A DNA stretch of 64,000 bases. Source: Camelus bactrianus. Its lineage: Eukaryota; Chordata; Mammalia; Artiodactyla; Camelidae. Positions 46,347 to 63,871 of the stretch are shown here, one piece after another. Every line of letters starts with the position of its first letter. Position 1 is the first letter of the stretch. Where the stretch lies: contig NC_133547.1 in assembly GCF_048773025.1 (NCBI RefSeq), positions 9,434,001 to 9,498,000 on the forward strand. The letters are read 5' to 3'. Made by a program: the position numbers and the translations under genes. A model generated the notes under the pieces. That model had not been told where the DNA came from and made no database searches. It worked only from the letters and a program-made list of their open reading frames with translations.

Positions 46347-47296
46347 TGAATCAACATTCTGGCCCGGGGAGAAAAACAGGGCAGGCTTCCTTCCTCACCC
46401 TGGCAGGGCTCCAGAGACTGACTGGGCTATTGTGTGTTTTGGCCTCAAGGTCATTCCTGCCCCGAAACTGCCCTCCCCACTGCAGAAAGTTTACTTGGGA
46501 AAAGGCATTTTGGGTGAGGAGGGGATGAATGGGGATGGGGAGAGGGGCAGAGGCAGTGCTGGAGGTCTGGCCTGGCTCCCACCATGGCTAGAAGAATCTG
46601 AGGGCCCAAGAGGACCCCAAGCACCCTCCGGGCTTTGTGGGGGGACACGGGGAGCCGTTATCAACTCCTTGGGGCAGAAGAGGGCCCCAGTCTCAATCTT
46701 TGGTCTGCAAACCTGCCCTGTGATCCTGGGCCAATTCCTGGCCCCACCCCTTCCTGGCTGGCTGACTTTGGGCAAGTTGCCTCCTACTCTTTGTGCCTCA
46801 CTTTCCTTTTTTTGTCAAACAGTCCCTGCATCTGTGTCCCCCAATGTCTCAGCTGACAAAAATCACCCAGGCTCTTTATTTTTAAATAATCCAGCTTCCA
46901 GCTTCCTTTCTCTGGAGACACAGTTTCCCTGGGCCCAGGCAGGAACCTGGGAGGTATATTTTTAATAAACAGCTAGGAGACTGTGGAGATGTGGCCCCAT
47001 TTCAAAGGGAGGCCTGAGGAGCAGGCTAGGGAATCAGTGCTGAGCGCACGTGGCACGGGCACCTGTGATGATCAGTGTCGGGATCTGGAAAGCTCGTACA
47101 CGTGGACTAGGTTTCTTATAGGCTGTTTTCAGGTGATGACAATTTTCAAGAACAGCCTGTATTACATAAAATGAGGGAAACCTGTGCCACAGGATTAAGT
47201 CCCCAAGGAAGAAGGCATTATGGAAAAACGGTGATTTGGGGCTTTTTCATCTGCCTGTTGCTCAAACCTAACATCTTCATGGTTAAAAAGTGCTTA

Positions 47297-47559
47297 CGGC
47301 AGGGAGGGTAGAGCACGTGCTCAGCATATATGAGGTCCTGGGTTCAATCCCCAGTCCTGCTATTAAAATAAGTAAACCTCACTACTCCCCAAAACAACAA
47401 ACAAAAAATACTTCTATATATAAATAATATACTTTAAATAGATTTATTTACAAAATATTTATAATATTATATATTATTAAAATATAATATTTTTATAATA
47501 AATAAACCTAATTACTTCCTCCCAAAAAACCCCAACAAAAACAAAGAAAGAACCAAAAA
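47297..47559 (+). repeat. Camelid SINE with a second, AT-rich tail
   Basis: The head (GGTAGAGCACGTGCTCAGCA, GGTTCAATCCCCAG) is followed by a normal tail to about 47410. A 100-base AT-rich stretch and a second ATAAATAAACCTAATTACTT tail with no second head follow. AAAAAGTGCTTA flanks the whole unit (47285-47296 and 47560-47571), so it behaves as one insertion. Confidence 0.85.
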
Positions 47560-47614
47560 AAAAAGTGCTTATGTTAACTAGATTCTTTCCTTGTATGGAC
47601 TCATTTAATCTCTT

Positions 47615-47822
47615 AGTCCTAATTCTTTTTATTGTATCAGAAGTCTTATTTTTTACCGGGTTCTTACGAGGTTTTTATCGCTCAAGCCTTCCTCCCATAC
47701 CTGAATTAGGCAGGTGCTGGCCTCCAACAGGTATTCGTCCTCTAAATCCACTAGAAGTTCCACTTCTTAATACTTCCATCCTACTGGCTTCTGGAGTATC
47801 TATTACCTGGGCTCACCATAGC
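47615..47822 (+). pseudogene. Nuclear mitochondrial segment (NUMT) from COX3
   Basis: Read in frame, this encodes [53 protein letters not shown] and [10 protein letters not shown]. That is the middle of cytochrome c oxidase subunit III. Homology stops abruptly at CTCACCATAGC and the left edge is approximate. The rest of COX3 and the neighbouring mitochondrial genes are absent. No stop interrupts it in the nuclear code because the expected mitochondrial TGA (Trp) positions read TGG, TGG and CGA. It is a non-functional fragment inserted next to a camelid SINE. Confidence 0.93.
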
Positions 47823-49612
47823 AGGAGGAGGCGGGCACTGTCATTATGCCTGTTTTGTGGGGGAGGAAGAGCCGGGCTGCCTGGAGTCCCACAGCGAAGG
47901 CGGCCAGCTCAGCTCTGTCGGGCTCCGAGGCTGCGCCCTTGCCCGGCAGCCCTGCTGAGGAGTGAAGGGGACTCGTCAGCTGGCGTGTCCACCCGGCAGC
48001 CGTGGGGACCGTGGGACCTGGAGCGAGGTTTTTGGCTCTCTGTGCCTCAGTTTCCTCACCTGTAAAATGGAAGAGCTGCCAGTAACCACTCAGAAGGGCT
48101 GTTGTAGGGATTCACTGAGATAGAGCACACAAAAGGACAACACTGATGCTCGGGATAGAGGAGCCATGATTATTGTATGATTGTGTTCCTCTTTTTTCCT
48201 TTTTCTTAAAAAAAATGTTCGTTTCTTGTTGTTACTCTTTCTTGGACTCTTAAAGAAGGGGACTGGACTGTCTGGAGGATTCAGTCCAGGAGCCCAAAGA
48301 GACCTAGGGGGATAGGAGACTTGGTCTTGGGGACATCTGAGCCTCCACATCCTGAGGACACGGGATCTGGCTTGACCTAGAAAACTGAGCTGCCCCCCCT
48401 CCTGTGGCCCCTCCCCCTGGCCTCATTCTGCATTGCACAAAGCAAACCCCAGGTGGACACAACCCCAGTCTTTCCCGAATCCTTGCTACTGTGGCTGGAG
48501 CTTTTTCTCTTTGGGCTTAGGTGAGAAAGGTCATTTTGTCCAGCTTAGTAGGTAGGAGATTCAAGGTCTGTCATGGCAAAGCCTGCCAGCTGCCCACCTG
48601 GGATCCATCCTTCCCGTCTTCTTTGAGAGCAGGACCCTGATGTTCTTTGGTGCAGCAATATACCCAGGGAAAAGACTACATGTCCCAGCTGCCCTTGCAG
48701 CTAGGCTGGTCACATGACTAAGAGCTGGCCAATCAGATGCAAGTGGAAATTGTAGTAGTTGGGATTTGGGGAAGGGTTCCTTAAGAAGGGCACAGTCCAT
48801 AATCTGGCATGGGGCTATTTTTACCCTTTGTTTCCTTCTTTCTGCTTCCTGCCTGGAACATAAATGAGGCAGCTGCAGCTCCAGCAGCCATCTTGGACCA
48901 TGAGGTGATCAGGAGAATGGAAGTCCCCAGCTAAGAATAACGGAGCAGAAAGATAGAAAGAGCTGTGTCCCTAATGGCACTGTGGAGCCACCATTTCAGC
49001 TCTGAACAATCTACTTATGGTCACTTTTTATGTGAGAGAGAAATACTCTTCTATCCATGTAAGCTACTTTTATATATATATTATATATATACACCAGTTT
49101 CTCTTTTATCTTATATATTAATGTCCTTTCTCTTTGCTGTTTGTGTTACATTATTTCCAGTCTTTCTTACCAGCTATTGATGAAAAATTCTAACTGATAG
49201 GTATGTCACTGACTCTTATGTGAACTTGGAGGTGTGGCAAGAACTTCGATGCTTTTTCTCATTTGGGGCTGGTTAGTGTTGTTGGGGTTAAGAGTATAGG
49301 TTCAAATCCATCCTCACTTTCTAGCTGTGCCATTGCCTGGAAACCTCATCTTGGAGATCACGGATTTAGCTAATAGCCTTCAAACTCCATGGAGCTCTCT
49401 TAGTGCTCAGTTTGGTAGGACAGAGTCAGTGGACAGAACTTTTAGCTCCCTCCTTCCTTCATTAGCCAGAACTGGTCACGTGGCCACCTGTTGCTGTAAA
49501 GCAGTCTGGGAAAGTGAGTACCTGACATTTTCAGCTGCTTTTATGGGAGGCAGTGCCTGCCATCATGAAAGAGGAGAGGGGAATGGTTGCTGGGGAGCTA
49601 ACCACATTCTCT

Positions 49613-49668
49613 TCTCTCTCTCTCTCTGAGAGAGGAGAGAGAGAAAGAGAGAGAGGGAGAGAGCGAGC
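49613..49668. repeat. (CT)n followed by (GA)n, self-complementary microsatellite
   Basis: CTCTCTCTCTCTCT changes to GAGAGAGGAGAGAGAG, giving an inverted repeat that could form a hairpin. Confidence 0.85.
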
Positions 49669-49755
49669 ATCTACCCTGGGACAGACCCTTCACTTTAATC
49701 AAAACAGTTTCTCTTTAATTTTATATATTAGTCTCTGCTGTTTCTTGTTATATGT

Positions 49756-50400
49756 GCAAACAGTTTGTCCATTTCACTGATATTTTCAAAGAATCAGCTT
49801 TAGGTTTTATTGACTCACTCAATGTTTTATTTTCTATTTTATCCATTTCTGCTTTTATCTTTCTTAATTCCTTACCTTTTCCCCTTTGGTTTATTTTGGG
49901 GACTTTCCCCCTCATTTCTTGAGTAGAAACTTACTTTGCTCACTTTCAAGCTCTTTTTTTTTTTTAATAATCTCAATGCATTTAAGTATTTAAGGCTTTC
50001 ATTCTGCCGCCAAGTGCGGCTTTGGCCGTATCCCACGGTTTCATTATATAATGTTTTTACTGTCATTTGATTCTGGTTAGTATTTTGCATTTTAAGTGTC
50101 CCTGTAATCCAAGTATTATTTAAATTCAAGGGTTTCCGGGGGCAGGGGTATAGCTTAGTGCTAGAGCAGGTGCTTAGCATGCACAAGGTCCTGAGTGCAA
50201 TCCCCAGTACCTCCATTAAATAAATGAATAAACAAACCTAATTACCTCTCGCCCCAAATTAAGAAACAAACAAGAAAGAAATTTTTAAAAAGGATTTCCC
50301 CCACTAAATGTTTAGAAATTTGGGGTGGGGAACAGGCTCTAGCTTTTGAATTGTTATATACTTTTATTGCATTGCATTTTAAATAAGATATTGACCTACC
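49756..50400 (-). mobile_element. Antisense LINE-1 ORF2 fragment, split by a SINE
   Basis: AAAGAATCAGCTTTAGGTTT and GCGGCTTTGGCCGTATCCCA are reversed ORF2 endonuclease/RT words. The SINE at 50138-50283 interrupts it and LINE-1 sequence resumes at GATTTCCCCCACTAAATGTT. Confidence 0.7.
50138..50283 (+). repeat. Camelid tRNA-derived SINE nested in LINE-1
   Basis: Head GGGTATAGCTTAGTGCTAGA, B-box region and the AATAAACAAACCTAATTACC tail are clear. It interrupts an antisense LINE-1 ORF2 segment and is bounded by near-identical AAGG(G/A)TTTCC. Confidence 0.88.
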
Positions 50401-52149
50401 ATGTAAGCTTGCACTTGAAGAAACGGCTCTGAGGCTAACAAAATGGTTTGGAAAACTCTAGCCTATCCTAAGTCCACACCTTTTTTACTGATGGACAAAT
50501 CGAGGGTCTAGTGAACCCACAGCAAATGTAGGATTCCAACCCAGATTTTATAACCCTCATTCTGGGTATCTTTCACCACTCACCATCTTAGCTCAACATA
50601 GCCATCCCCAGAAATGCTCTGGCCTGAAAGTTTTGGAGAAATCTCTCTACTAGTCCTTTCCATCCCTGCCCAAACCTCTCTTTCCACCCCAAGCCTGGAG
50701 TCTGCTATCTCCACTTCTAACACCAAGAGTCTCTCGCCAGTGGGTCATCTTGAGTGGGTGGGGGCCTGCGGCTCAGACTCCACTAGTGGGAGGAGTTAGA
50801 AGACACACTCTCTCTGCTTCCTGCTCCCCTGTTCTCCACCCCTCACCCCTACCCCTGCCCCATTTGCATTCATTTATTCATAGGGGATTTTTGTATTTAG
50901 AGGAGAAGGGAGATATTTTAGGGCCGTGCAGGTGATGTGTGAGAGATACGAGGGGTGGGGGGGAAATCCCAGGACAATGGAGGACACAAAAGGGCATCTT
51001 TGGTTAAATGGATGAAGGCCAGAAGGTGCTGGAACTCTTCCTGAGAAATGTGGTCATTCCCTGTCCTGTGCACAAGCAGCTTGGCATCAGGCCCTGGATT
51101 AAGGAGCAGGGTGCAGTGTAGGAGAGGGCATGTCCGGCCACTGTTTGGTGCCAGAGGAGGGACGTTCTTTGCCCCACTAGGAAGCAGGACCCTCAGATAT
51201 AACCTGGGGAGATGTGGGAAGGCCTGAGGCCCTGATATCAAGCAGTGGGAGCTTGGAGCCCTCGGATTTGAGTATCCCTGTAGATATATGCATCCCGACT
51301 GAGAATAATCTTGGGTGGGAAAAGCAGCAAGTGTGGCCACCAGGAAATGGCAAGGTTGGCGGTGGCGGAAGGATAGGCTGACACATACGTGTGTTAACCA
51401 GGACGTTTATGAACTCTGTGGCTCTCTGACAGCTCAGTGAAGGAGTAGGGCCCTGGTGGCTCTAACTCTAGGGTGGAAACAGGAGAACAGTGGACCATGG
51501 TCCGGCATCCTTGCTGGAAGCAAGAGGTCCTCCGCTCAGGAGGAGGCGACGAGGAGGGTGGCACAAAGCGCCCGTCTCTCTGGAGGTCTCCAGGGCCACG
51601 ACGCTACTCCAGGTCTGTGCGGAAGGATGGGCACAGGGGCGGAGGAGACTGTCAGGGAGGTAGGAGGCCAGGCCCCCGGCGCCCCCGTGCCTCCCGCTGC
51701 CCTGCCCGCCCCAGCCTCCCGGCGGCCCCGCCCACCCCCGCGCTCAGCCTGTGCCATGCTCAGGTTCAGGAAGGTGGCGCTGGTCCCGGTGCGAGGAAGG
51801 GAGGTTGACTGTGAGAAGAGAGACAGGGTGAAGAGGAATTCCGGGGCTCCATCGGGGGTGGCCTGCTGCCGCCGACAAGCATTCTCCCTCCAACACGGAC
51901 CCAGAAAACCAGGGTTTGAGTGAGTGGATGAAGGAGGGTACCAGGGGTGCTTCGCAGTGATTGAGTCCCTGATCCTGGAAGCTTCAAGTCTGAGGCAGGA
52001 GGTCACTATCCTTGACTCAGGGACATGGCTTCTTGGACTGCCTGGGGGAAGCGAGACTGCAGACTGGGGAATGACCTAGCCCACAGTGTCTGATAGCTCC
52101 TGGTCAAATGGGTGAAACTTGACCCTGCCTCAGGGACATTGCCTCTCAG

Positions 52150-52680
52150 AGCTCTGGGAATGCTCAGTGTGATGGGAGAAATATGGTCCCTGACTCTGGG
52201 AGCTCCTGGCCTGATGGAGGAGACATGGTCCCTGGCTCTGGGAGCTCCCAGCCTGATGGAGGAGACATGGTCCCTGGCTCTGGGAGCTCCCAGCCTGTTG
52301 GAGGAGACATGGTCCCTGGCTCTGGGAGCTCCCAGCCTGATGGAGGAGACATGGTCCCTGGCTCTGGGAGCTCCCAGTCTGATGGAGACATGGTCCTTGG
52401 CTCTGGGAGCTCCCAGTCTGATAGAAGTGACATGGTCCCCAACTCTGGGAACCCCTAGTTTGGTGAGCAAGACATGGTCTTCAACATTTGTTAATTCCCA
52501 GTCTGATGGAGGAGACATTGTTCCTGACTCCTGGGAGCTCCCAGTCTGATGGGGAGACACGGTCCCTAACATCTGGGAGCTCCCAGTCTGATGGAGGAGA
52601 CATTCTTCCTAACCATTGGGAATTTCCAGTCTGATAGAGGAGACATAATTCCTACGACCTAGAAACCTCCATCCTAATGG
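52150..52680. repeat. 42-bp minisatellite, about 12 units, downstream of CEACAM16 exon N2
   Basis: Each unit contains GATGGAGGAGACATGG and CTCTGGGAGCTCCCAG. Five central units are nearly identical at 42-bp spacing and the outer ones drift. Because 42 is a multiple of 3, long open frames appear on both strands by necessity. Confidence 0.92.
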
Positions 52681-52794
52681 AAATCACCCTTATTTCAGTG
52701 TGAGAGATGTATTTTACCTTCTAGGGGTAGAAATTCTGTTCTCACTCTTACTATAATGCAAAGGACAAAACAGGACCCTCATTGTCCGGGATGA

Positions 52795-59177
<6,383 letters not shown>

Positions 59178-60129
59178 CTTTCACCCCAGTCCGGCTCCTG
59201 GGGATAGTGGCGTTGGCGGCCCGGTGCTCCGAGGCCCTTCCTGATTGGGGTTTGGCTCCGTCTGGTGCCGGATCAGGGAGGGTTCGGTGATTTGGAGCTG
59301 GGGGGGGGGAGATCACCTGAATTTGGAAGGATCGAGTCACCGAGGATCTGGGGCCCCGTTTGGGTACCAGAGTGGGTGTGGCAGGCACGGGCCAGGGGTC
59401 ACGACCTGGTCAGGCCTCCTGGGGCGCTGCCTAACCTTCTTTGTGCCGAGGGCCCAGATTTGGTACCAGGAGAAGAACCAGGTCGCCAGGGAGGAGGGAG
59501 GAGGGGCAAGGGAAGATTTTAGGGCAGTTCTTAACCATGACCCAGGCCTTGGCTTCCCTGGTGAGCTTAGGGGTCACTGAGCAATAAAACCCATCAGCAG
59601 TGATTGCCCGTTTCCCAGTCCCAACGCCAAGGGTGACCTTCATGTGTCATCTCTGTGGCTGCCCTGTGATGTGGGCACTGTCAGAACCCCCAGTGGCAGA
59701 TGAGGAAACTGAGGCACCAGGAAAGGACTCTGACTTACCGATTCCTGCAAGGCGGGGGGAGAGGTCTGAATCCTGCCGTTTCCAAAGCTACACAGAAGGG
59801 AAGGAGGCTGGGTGCCTCCACACTTTCTTTGGGGCCCTGCTTCATTTTGACCTCCTGCACAGGGCTGAGAAATTCAGTTTGTCTTCGCCTCTTGAGGCCT
59901 CGTTTTTGCCTATCTGTCAAATGGGTGTATGTGGAGACATTGGGGCCAGAGAGAGCCCAGTGTTGACCTGGGATCTGCACTTACTAGAAGTGGGGCTAGG
60001 GGCAGCCCCTTCCTGAGTTTCCATTTACTGTGGAAAAACAGGGAGGATGTAGCCCTGACTCTGGTTGTTGAGAACAGTGAGATGCTACATGTCAGGAACT
60101 CTGCCAGCACCTGGCAGAGTCTGGGTCCC

Positions 60130-60310
60130 AAATACGAGGTGTGGTTGCTGTTACTGGACCTGGTTCCACTGTTCCTGGCCTCCATGACCCTGGGCAAGTT
60201 ATGGAGCCTGCCAGGCCTTGGTTTCCTCATCTGTAAAATGGGAGTGATGCTTGTACCCATCTCATGGGGTTGTAAGGATCAAATGAGTGAACTTGTATGA
60301 AGTACTTACG
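60130..60310 (+). repeat. MIR SINE upstream of CEACAM16
   Basis: CCATGACCCTGGGCAAGTTA, GTTTCCTCATCTGTAAAATG and GGTTGTAAGGATCAAATGAG are MIR core words. Confidence 0.8.
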
Positions 60311-60879
60311 ATGATGGCAGACATGGAGCAAAAACGCAATAAATCACTCATTCATTTATGCTACAAATATTTAATGAGCAGAGACTGCCTGCCAGGCGCT
60401 GTTCTAGTGGCTGGTGGGTAAAATCCCTCTCTTCATCGTGCTGACAATTGTGGGATTAACACATAAACAGAAAATCTATTCCATGTTGATGGAGATAAGT
60501 GCTCAGGAGAAAAACAAAGCTGAGAAGGGGGCTTGTAATTTTGAAATTGGGGGCAGAGGAGGGGCTGAGGGAGGATGTCTCTGGGAAGGTGACCTTGGGC
60601 AGGAGCCACGGGGGATCTAGGAAGGGTGTTCCTAACAAATGTGTTATTATCAACATCTTGGTGGCTTCTGGGTCCTGGTCTCTCTGAGGCCCCAGCATCC
60701 AGCTTCTGGGCAGGGGGCCATACCTGCAGCTCACCTGTCCTGGTTTGCTCCTCCAGCACCGTGTCCTGAGCTGCCCTGGCAGGGGCAGGGCTCTGACATG
60801 GGGGGTGGTGCTAGGTGAGAGGGGTGGGGGTGGCCAGATGCGTTGTGGGTGACCTGGCTCCTTCTGCTCCCCCCATCCC

Positions 60880-61760
60880 TCCTGCAACCTCACCTTACCC
60901 TTCTCTGTCCTGGCCCAGCCCTCTCCCCTGAGCCCTGGGAACTTGTCCCAGTGTCATTCAGAATGCCTCCCCCGGATGTCCCTGGGAACCTCTCCCTCAC
61001 CCCGTCCCAAACTGACCTCGGCATCTTCCCCCCGACCTGCTCCTCCTCCTCCTTGTCCTTTTATCAGGGATGGCGCCACTGTCCACCTGTCACTGGGACA
61101 GAGAGACTGGGTCTCGTCCTTGATGTCCAATTCCCCCCCCAACCCCTCACACCACACCCTCTCATGCCTGCCTCTTAAATATCTCTTCCTTGTGTGCCTT
61201 TGTCTCTGTCCCTGGGTCCATGTCCTCCCACCCCCCCACCCCCCTTTCCCCACAGCTCCTTGTCTGGCTTCCCCTCCTCAACTCCTCCCTGATCTCTGGC
61301 CTTGGTTTGGCCCCATCTTGGTACTCAGAACCTGCTATGACTCCTTGGCATCCTCAGGAGAAAACCCAACTCCTCATGGTGGCCCACCGGGCCGTGCATG
61401 GCCTGGCCCTGCCCATTTGACCAGCCTCATGGAACATCCCTTCCTTCTGGAAACTCTCTGTTCCAGTTATTCTGCCTCACTTGCCCTCTCTCCACCCAGC
61501 ATATCCTTGTTTCCCTCTGCTCTATTTCATTGCCTATTCAACAACTCCTCCTCTTCCAGGAAGCCCTCCTGGACTCTCAGACAGGGTTAGATATGCCCTG
61601 GATCCCCAGTCCTCACCCTGACCACGCTGGGTCCTCACTCTCAGAGGGTGGGTCTGTTTCTTCAACAGGACTATGAGTTGTGGGAGGGCAGGACCACAGC
61701 TGCTTTGGTTGCCACTGTGTCCCCAGCACCACCCAGCACGGGATCGGGTGCAGAGCAGAG
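60880..61760 (+). mobile_element. LINE-2 3' portion upstream of CEACAM16
   Basis: CTCAGGAGAAAACCCAACTC, GGCCGTGCATGGCCTGGCCC and CTTCCAGGAAGCCCTCCTGG are LINE-2 words. A pyrimidine-rich stretch precedes them. Confidence 0.65.
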
Positions 61761-62249
61761 GATCAGAGAGTGTCTGTGGAACCGGACACCGGGTGTGGAT
61801 GACACAGAGAGGAGTCTCCAGGGAGGCCTGGGTTTCTGATAACTTGCCGTCTGGCCGAGGAGTGAGAAGAGGCTGTGGCTCTGAGAGTCTTGAGGCAGGT
61901 CCTGGCTTTTGTCCTACTCCACCAGGGCTCCCTACCTCCCCCAGCATCACCCGACCCTTCCTGATCTGCTCCCAGCCCCTACCTCTCTGGCCCTGCCTCT
62001 GGTGCCTCCAGACATGAGCCCAGAATTTTGGTCCAATTGAGCACTGAAGTTTCTTGAGCACCTACTACGTGCCAGGCCCAGAACTGGGCAGGAAGTAGAC
62101 CGGGCAGTCCTGGACAGGACCCTTTCTTTGCTTGTCTGGGAAGCAGGTGGTGGGTGATCATGACCCTGACCTCCCTGGAATTCCTCCAAGGGTGAGGGAG
62201 AGCAGGTGGGTGGAGAGTTCAGTGCTGGGCCTGTCCCAGAGTGGGAACT

Positions 62250-62870
62250 GGGTACATGGTTCCATTGTTCATTAACTTTTCAGCAACCGTTTATTGAGCA
62301 TCTGTTACGTACCAGGCACTGTGCTAGGCTCCAGGTTACAGCCCCATACAGGAAAGACAAAAGCCCTTGCTCCAGAGAGCTGACTTTTTTTGTCTGGGGA
62401 GATAGTCAACTGACAAATACAAACAGGTACAATATTATATCAGGTGGAGATAATGCTGTGGAGAAAAAGAAAGCAGGGTTGGAGGTGTCTGGGGCACTGG
62501 CTTATAAAGCACAGAGAGAAGATGTTTTAGGAGGCTACATTGCCATACTGAATCTGGGGGGAAAGCATTCCAGGGAGGGGGAACCATAAGTGCAAAGGCC
62601 CTGAGGCAGGAGTGTTTTGGTGAGTGTGAGGTCATTGTAGCTGGAGCAGAGTCAGTGAGGGCAGAGAGGGAATAGGGTAAATTATTCAGGGCTTTGTGGG
62701 TCACAGGAGGACTTTGGCTTTTACTCTGAGATGGGAGCCCTGGGATGGATGTAAACAGAGGAGGGATGGGAGTTGACTTAGGTGTCAATAGGATCTTCTG
62801 GCTGCGTGTGGGGAACAGACTGTGCGGGGGGTGATGGCAGATGCTGAGAGGCAAGGAGGTGACTGTAATA
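62250..62870 (+). repeat. Ancient interspersed repeat, family not named (copy 3)
   Basis: TTTATTGAGCATCTGTTACG, AGGCACTGTGCTAGGCTCCA, GCAAAGGCCCTGAGGCAGG (62592) and GACTTTGGCTTTTACTCTGA are in the same order as in the copies at 39380 and 45480. Confidence 0.6.
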
Positions 62871-62955
62871 GTCTGTGCTGTCCAATCTGGTAGCCACTAC
62901 CACTAGCTTATCTGAATTGAGATGAGCTATGAGTAAAGAGTACACACCAAAGTGG

Positions 62956-63045
62956 TGATCATTTTGTAATATATACAAATATTGAATCACTATGTTGTGC
63001 ACCTGGAGCTAACATACATTGTAGATCAATTACACTTCAACTAAG
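62956..63045 (+). mobile_element. LINE-1 3'-end fragment
   Basis: TGAATCACTATGTTGTGCAC and TCAATTACACTTCAACTAAG are the last bases of a LINE-1 inserted in the hAT-like element. Confidence 0.7.
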
Positions 63046-63142
63046 AAAAGGAAGGGCACATAATCACAGTATCCTAACAGGTTCTGCAGTGAACAATATT
63101 TACATTGTTGTAATGATGCAAACACTTACTTTGTTTTGAGTT

Positions 63143-63605
63143 TCCTTATATATACAATGGAATACTACTCAGCCATCAAAAGGAATGAAATAATGCCACT
63201 TCCAGCAACATGGCTGGACCTAGAGATTATCATATTAAGTGAAGTAAGTCAGAGAGAGAAAGACAAATATCATATGGTATCACTTATACATGGAATCTAA
63301 AAATTGATACAAATGAACTTATATACAAATACTCATTATTGATATAATTAAAATTATGATAAAATTTTGGGGAGAGGATGAGGAAGGAGAGGTGGAGGTA
63401 TTAATTAAATTTTATCTCTTATAACATCTATACATTTTAAAATGTTTTTCTTTTCTTTTTATTGTATCTCTATGAGATAATAAATTTAACTAACCCTGTT
63501 GTGATAATCATTTCACAACAGATGTAAATCAAACCATTAGGCTGTACACCATAAACCTATACAGTGCTGTATGTCGGTGATTTGTTAATAAAACCGAGAA
63601 AAAAC
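63143..63605 (+). mobile_element. 5'-truncated LINE-1 3' end
   Basis: AATGGAATACTACTCAGCCA, ATGGCTGGACCTAGAGATTA and TATCACTTATACATGGAATC are the conserved ORF2 end, followed by a 3' region ending GTTAATAAAACCGAG. Confidence 0.8.
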
Positions 63606-63786
63606 CCCCAGAATCTGAAGGTGAAAAGAAAAAAACCCACACACTAAATACTGAAGATTTATTGCAGACCGAAAAAAAACAAAAGAATGTAAAGTAGATC
63701 ATTCACTTTTTATACTGAGTCCATGTTAAAATGATAACATTTTGCCTACGCTGGGTAAAATAAATTCATTTCACCTGTTTCTTTTT

Positions 63787-63871
63787 TTTTAACTGCAGGT
63801 ACTGGGATGGAACCCAGGACCACGTGCGTGCTAAGCATGCGCTCTACCACTGAGCTATTACCTTCCCCCTT
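63787..63871 (-). repeat. Camelid SINE nested in an old DNA transposon
   Basis: Plus-strand CTCTACCACTGAGCTATTAC and GGAACCCAGGACC are the reversed head and B box. It is bounded by 15-base copies CA(C/T)CT(G/A)TTTCTTTTT at 63772-63786 and 63872-63886. Confidence 0.88.

Larger units (their letters stand above)
28081..51000. other. Spacer between BCL3 and CEACAM16
   Basis: No protein-coding exon is supported. 28590-29870 is GC-rich unique-looking sequence with CT-rich stretches. 30320-35360 holds MIR copies and a degenerate minisatellite. 36540-37790 has no clear element apart from MIR-like pieces. 38820-38837 is a poly(A) run. 42540-43170 and 45900-47280 look like unique or MIR-bearing sequence. 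47830-48640 has no clear element. 48645-49200 resembles an interspersed repeat (CCAATCAGATGCAAGTGG, GCAGCCATCTTGGACCATGA) whose family I cannot name. 50400-51000 holds nothing I recognise. Confidence 0.5.
59178..62249. other. CEACAM16 upstream flank
   Basis: It should contain the CEACAM16 promoter and possibly a non-coding first exon, but I could not place either. MIR (60130-60310) and LINE-2 (60880-61760) are present. 59240-59680 is GC-rich and unassigned. Confidence 0.5.

Noticed and set aside
46162-46965. 267-codon open frame on the plus strand
   Set aside because: Its first half is the polypyrimidine tract (Ser/Leu/Pro-only peptide) and no domain is recognisable.
47300-47360. tRNA-like head with A and B boxes
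   Set aside because: It is part of a camelid SINE, as are the others at 2553, 35632, 50138 and 63871; none is a tRNA gene.
50918-51340. 140-codon minus-strand open frame next to CEACAM16
   Set aside because: The peptide (for example KLLVHRTGNDHISQEEFQHL) looks somewhat protein-like, but no family was recognised and there is no evidence linking it to CEACAM16.
51740-51775. Possible last CEACAM16 exon ending in GCTGA
   Set aside because: An AG precedes it, but there is no pyrimidine tract and the encoded end would be a single Arg.
52006-52572. Long open frames on both strands through the 42-bp array
   Set aside because: Unit length is a multiple of three, so any stop-free unit frame stays open. 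There is no start context, splice support or known homologue.
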